Shown: piece after piece, positions 60,565-64,000 of the stretch
How the letters are laid out: every line of letters begins with the position of its first letter
How positions within the stretch are numbered: position 1 is the stretch's first letter
Assembly: GCF_947251645.1 (NCBI RefSeq)
Contig: NZ_OX366364.1
Coordinates: 434,001 to 498,000 of the forward strand
DNA from: Wolbachia endosymbiont (group A) of Bibio marci
GTDB taxonomy: Bacteria > Pseudomonadota > Alphaproteobacteria > Rickettsiales > Anaplasmataceae
DNA: 64,000 bases
Direction of reading: 5' to 3'
Notes under the pieces: generated by a model
Databases searched by the model: none
What the model was told of the DNA's origin: nothing
The model's input: only the letters and a program-made list of their open reading frames with translations
Position numbers and translations under genes: made by a program

Positions 60565-62760
60565 ATGGTACAAGATTTTTTAACTGATGTCAAACAAAAA
60601 AATACTTTAAATGATGAATATTATGATTTTAACAATACTGTCTCACATTTAGAACCATTAGAGCAATTTGATGTAGAAGAAATTAAAAGACACTTATTAT
60701 TAAACATAAGATCATGCCTTTCTTATTTATTCCCAAGGGGAACTTTTCATGGAGATGAATTCCGAATAGGTGATGTGCATGGTAACAAAGGACAAAGCCT
60801 CAGAGTAGCATTAATTGGTGGAAAAGCCGGACTCTGGCAGGATTTTGCAACTGGGCAGAAAGGTGATGTTCTTGATATTTGGGCAAGTGCACAGGGAAAA
60901 GATACAAAGAGAGACTTTTGTGAAGTGATGGCTTCTATAAGTGAATGGCTTGGATATGGCAAAAAATGCGCAAAGGCTGACGAAGACTTCGAGAAATTTA
61001 TTACCCACAGTTGGAATTATTATGATGAAAATGGCCAGATCATTGTAAAAGTTTATCGTTCTGATCCTCCTGGAAAGAAAAAAGTATACAAGCCTTTTGA
61101 TGTAAAACGATCTAAGTTTGCTGCACCAGAAATAAGGCCACTCTACAACATTCCAGAAATCTTAAAATCTGATAAAGTTATTCTGGTTGAAGGAGAAAAA
61201 TGTGCAGAAAGCTTGATAGAACAAGGGATTGCAGCTACAACAACAATGTCTGGAGCAAACGCAGATGTTGATAAAACAGACTGGTCACCCCTTAAAGGTA
61301 AAAATATTATTATTTAGCAAGATAATGATGAAGCAGGTAATAAATACGCAAAAAAAGCTAAAAAAAAGCTTTTAGAGATCGGAGTTGCATCACTTGCTGT
61401 TCTTGAGATTCCGCAAGGTAAACCTGAGAAATGGGATGCTGCTGATTGTGTAGAGGAAGGTATAGATGTCAAAGAGTTTTTAGCTTCAACTCCGTTACTT
61501 ACTATTGATACTCCAGCTACTGATACTTCAAATATGAAAAGTTTAGAAAGATCCACAAAACAGCCACTTAACATTTTAGATTGGAGTGCAGAGCGCTTTG
61601 TAGGTCCGGTACCAGAGCAAAAATTTCTTGTTGAAGGTCTATTTCCTTTAGGTGTTACTTCAATAATAGCAGCAATGGGAGATACAGGCAAAGGTATGCT
61701 TCTTCTTGACCTAGCGCTTAAGGTTGCAAGTGATAAGGATCAGATGTGTGGCTTTGGTTCACTTGTTACTGAACATGGATCAGTAGTGATTTTTTCAGCA
61801 GAAGATGATGCAAGTGAGATACACCGCCGCTTAGAACGACTCGACCCTAAGTGTGAAAGGTTGAAACATAAAGATAAATTATTTATTGTACCACTGCCAA
61901 ACGTCAGAGGATCACTTACAATACTCAGAAATGTTCGTGGTAAAATCGTCGAAGTTTCTCCTGAATTTGAATCCGTAATGAAACAGCTCGAGGAAATAAA
62001 AGATCTGAAATTGATAGTATTTGATCCACTTGCTTCATTTATCCATGCAGATATAAATGCTGATCCAGCTGTAGGGGATTATCTAATGTGCTTATTATCT
62101 GATTTAGCATGTAGTACTGGAGCTTCGATAATTACTGCTCATCACATGAGAAAGCCAAAAGGAGAAAAACCGATATTAACTGCTGAACAAGCACGCGATG
62201 CAATTAGAGGTACCTCTGCTCTTGTTAATGGTGTTAGATGCTCATGCGCTTTTTGGCCAATAGAAAATACAGCTAGGCTAGAAATCTTTAAGGCAGTAGG
62301 AGAAACACCAAGACAGAATGCTTTGTTTCATGGGGCAGTTGTGAAGGCCAATGGTTTAGCTGATCGCACTGTAAGAACTTACCTAAGAAATCAGGAAACA
62401 GGGCTACTAGAAGATATAACAATACAACTAACAGTTAAAAATGCTAGTGAAAAAGACCTTAAAATATGTCTTACTGATGCAATTACACGATCTGCTGTTG
62501 CAGGACACCCATTTACTCACACAGGAAGCACAGGAGTATATAAGCAACGGTATAGACTACCTGAAGTTTTTCACAGCATGGGAAGGGATCGACTAGAGCG
62601 TATAGTTCAGGAACTTTTACAAGCAAAGCAGTTAGTTAAAGGAATGTCTACAGGTGCAAAAGAAGATAAATGGCTTGACGTTATAACAGGACCATTTGCT
62701 TGTGGTGTAGGGCAATTCACTCCTGGGGCTGAAGATCTTAGCTGTAGACAAAACTTATAA
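60565..62760 (+). pseudogene. Phage-type Toprim primase/AAA helicase split by one amber codon
   Basis: The gene is a replication protein of the RepA/Toprim plus RecA-like ATPase type. ATG 60565 has AGGAG 7 bp upstream. The first 250 codons end in KGKNIII and a TAG at 61315-61317. The frame then continues without break (QDNDEAGNKYAKKAKKKLLE) to TAA 62758-62760, 732 codons in all. The Toprim motifs are VILVEGEKCAESL (residue ~206) and III-stop-QDNDEAG, where the family normally has Trp-Pro/Gln-Asp. A TGG-to-TAG change is therefore likely. The ATPase has Walker A AAMGDTGKGM near residue 369, SVVIFSAEDD and LKLIVFDPLASF. Without readthrough, the ATPase half needs an internal start. Confidence 0.75.
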
Positions 62761-62772
62761 GTCTTTCTTTAT

Positions 62773-62803
62773 GGGTGGCTCTTTAAATATTTTAGAGTTG
62801 CCC
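62773..62803 (+). terminator. Rho-independent terminator of the primase-helicase gene
   Basis: GGGTGGCTCT (62773-62782) pairs with AGAGTTGCCC (62794-62803) in a 10-bp stem with three G-U pairs around an 11-nt AT loop. It is followed by TATTTTCT. It lies 13 bp after the stop codon. Confidence 0.55.
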
Positions 62804-63583
62804 TATTTTCTCTATTCAATCTATCATCTACTCAATCAAAAATACTAACTTCGGAGCCACAACCCTATTATAAGCTATGATTTCAATTAAGAAGGGATAA
62901 GAAACAAGACATCAAATGGTTGAATTATATTCCTGATTCCTTGGTTACTAAATAAGTAATGAGAAACTAGGAAGCTAAAGATCGCTTGAATCCTAACCTT
63001 TTGCCCTCTATTCCTAAAAGTGTTCCTAGTTATTATGTGTCTGAAGTCAGCCAGTATAGCGGATTTTACGTTCCTAAAACCCTTATATATTATATATATA
63101 ATAGTAATAAATAATAATAGATAATATAAAATAATAGTAAAATGCAAATAAAGTACAATAACTTAAACAGCAAAAAGAAAGAAGTCCAGAAAGGCTGCCA
63201 CAAAACATTATTAAGATATTTACATTTAATGAAAGATACAATTAGCGCGGTTTTAAAACGATTCTACAACTTCAGGGTAATTATACCACCAAGACCTAAG
63301 TTACTCATGTAAGGTAGCTTAAAACTCGATTATGAGGCATTCTTAATGATTCCATTGGTGCAAATAAACTTATATGTAAGTTTAACGTCATTTTTATTCA
63401 TTGTAAAGAAAAAATTTGTATGGGTCTTATTTAGAAAACTCACTTGATATTTTTCAGCTCATATACACCTCTTTCAAGCTATCTGGCAAAAGAAACGAAA
63501 GATAAATGCTCAGAAGAAACAATATAAAGCGATTCTATAATTTTTACCTCTTCCTGATTTCTTTACTTTTATGAGATTTAGCC
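62804..63583. other. Gene-free interval before the RhuM gene
   Basis: This 780-bp stretch has no convincing gene. It contains a low-complexity AT run (63085-63140) rich in TATATA and AATAATAG. Just before that lies a weakly protein-like frame (about 62880-63112) with two internal stops, which I cannot assign. Confidence 0.4.
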
Positions 63584-64000
63584 CTAAGCTTTTACACTTT
63601 TTTGATCAAGACTTTTCTTTTCTTCTATCAATTTATCAAAATCTGACTTGTATGACTTGTCCTGTGTTTTTCTAAATATCTCATATTCTTTTGTAGCTAA
63701 GGTAATTGCTACTTCATGAGAGACTTTGCCATAACTCTGCAATATATCTTGCTCATTAAATTTTAAAAATGCATCAAATTTCTCTTTCCAATCCTTCATA
63801 TACATTATTTTACCTCTGGCAGCTTGAAACTCTGCATAATCTATATACATACTTACTATCCTGTTTAGCTGAGCAATTTCATTTTTATCTAAATAGTTTT
63901 TTGCTACTTGCGTGTCAGAAAGAAAGATTTTTCCCTTAGGTGCCTTACGCCAATTTGTTAAGCCCATATTAGGTTTACTTCCATCCACTCTGTTTGCAAT
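63584..64000 (-). CDS. RhuM family protein, C-terminal part (runs off the window)
   Basis: RhuM-type proteins, first noted as virulence proteins of Salmonella, are Fic/DOC-related or phage-borne proteins of unclear activity. The minus strand enters from beyond 64000 (IANRVDGSKPNMGLTNW) and ends at 63584. It contains the family motifs AKNYLDKNEIAQLNRIVSMY, IDYAEFQAARGK and MKDWKEKFDAFLKFNEQDIL. The lysine-rich end is family-like. The N-terminal two-thirds lie outside the window, so I cannot judge whether it is intact. Confidence 0.75.
   Translation of the reverse strand: MANRVDGSKPNMGLTNWRKAPKGKIFLSDTQVAKNYLDKNEIAQLNRIVSMYIDYAEFQAARGKIMYMKDWKEKFDAFLKFNEQDILQSYGKVSHEVAITLATKEYEIFRKTQDKSYKSDFDKLIEEKKSLDQKSVKA

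Noticed and set aside
62880..63112. Protein-like frame including KDRLNPNLLPSIPKSVPSYY
   Set aside because: Two in-frame stops, no start, and it ends in a low-complexity AT run. I cannot name a homologue.
49384..64000. Cytoplasmic-incompatibility factor (cif) genes in the prophage-like region
   Set aside because: No protein here shows the known CifA/CifB layout (Ulp1 or nuclease domains).

Overview
The window is a stretch of a Wolbachia chromosome (Alphaproteobacteria, Rickettsiales). The sequence is AT-rich. It carries a typical reduced-symbiont core (dnaK, dnaJ, grpE, uvrA, murE, rho, tolB, trpS, ubiB/ubiD, ccmB, znuA/znuC, ligA, a lone tRNA-Arg). This core is interleaved with many insertion sequences, short palindromic intergenic repeats, ankyrin genes and genes of the kind carried by prophage WO. 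The genus call comes from recognising the proteins and the repeat/IS style. I cannot assign the strain.

Layout. 1-1310: a palindromic repeat and an intact IS5-family (IS903-type) element. 1475-17663: mostly intact housekeeping genes (ccmB, dksA, ubiB, znuC/znuA, an XRE regulator, rpmG, RNase E/G, dnaK, bolA, metC, murE, comF, a membrane protein, uvrA). 17664-20232: nested IS remnants (an IS4/Tn5-type tail cut by an IS5-family element, then a decayed IS3). 20439-23560: tRNA-Arg(ACG), dnaJ, RNase J. 23726-26161: a broken IS4 element with a clean 8-bp target duplication and a frameshifted IS903-type copy. 26403-37041: tolB, a J-domain/ankyrin gene broken by one amber codon, trpS-grpE-ispB-rpsP, ppiD, trcR, rho. 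37358-41642: a decayed IS66, ubiD, a frameshifted Fic gene and an ATPase fragment. 41914-43459: a DsbA-like protein and a single gene-transfer-agent-type gene (DUF2460) behind a near-consensus promoter. 43570-47210: a second intact IS903-type copy, a 325-bp MITE with the same ends, an ankyrin remnant remodelled at both ends, and an IS110 element. 47304-49067: ligA without most of its BRCT domain.

49250-64000 looks like prophage-WO-associated DNA. It has an adenine methylase between direct repeats, a lysine-rich membrane protein, a patatin remnant, a ~1,440-codon class-3 lipase gene split by one TAG, a SWIM zinc-finger gene and SNF2 helicase in one frame separated by a TGA, a Toprim/AAA primase-helicase split by one TAG, and the end of a RhuM-type gene.

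Core genes are intact, while effector-like and phage-like genes carry single lesions. Three of those are isolated in-frame TAG codons with clear coding on both sides. Several putative effectors share one plan: a soluble eukaryote-like module, a low-complexity linker, and a C-terminal pair of hydrophobic segments. The MITE, the IS903-type copies and their insertion into one short palindromic repeat form a second theme. No CRISPR array, rRNA gene or cytoplasmic-incompatibility factor gene was recognised.
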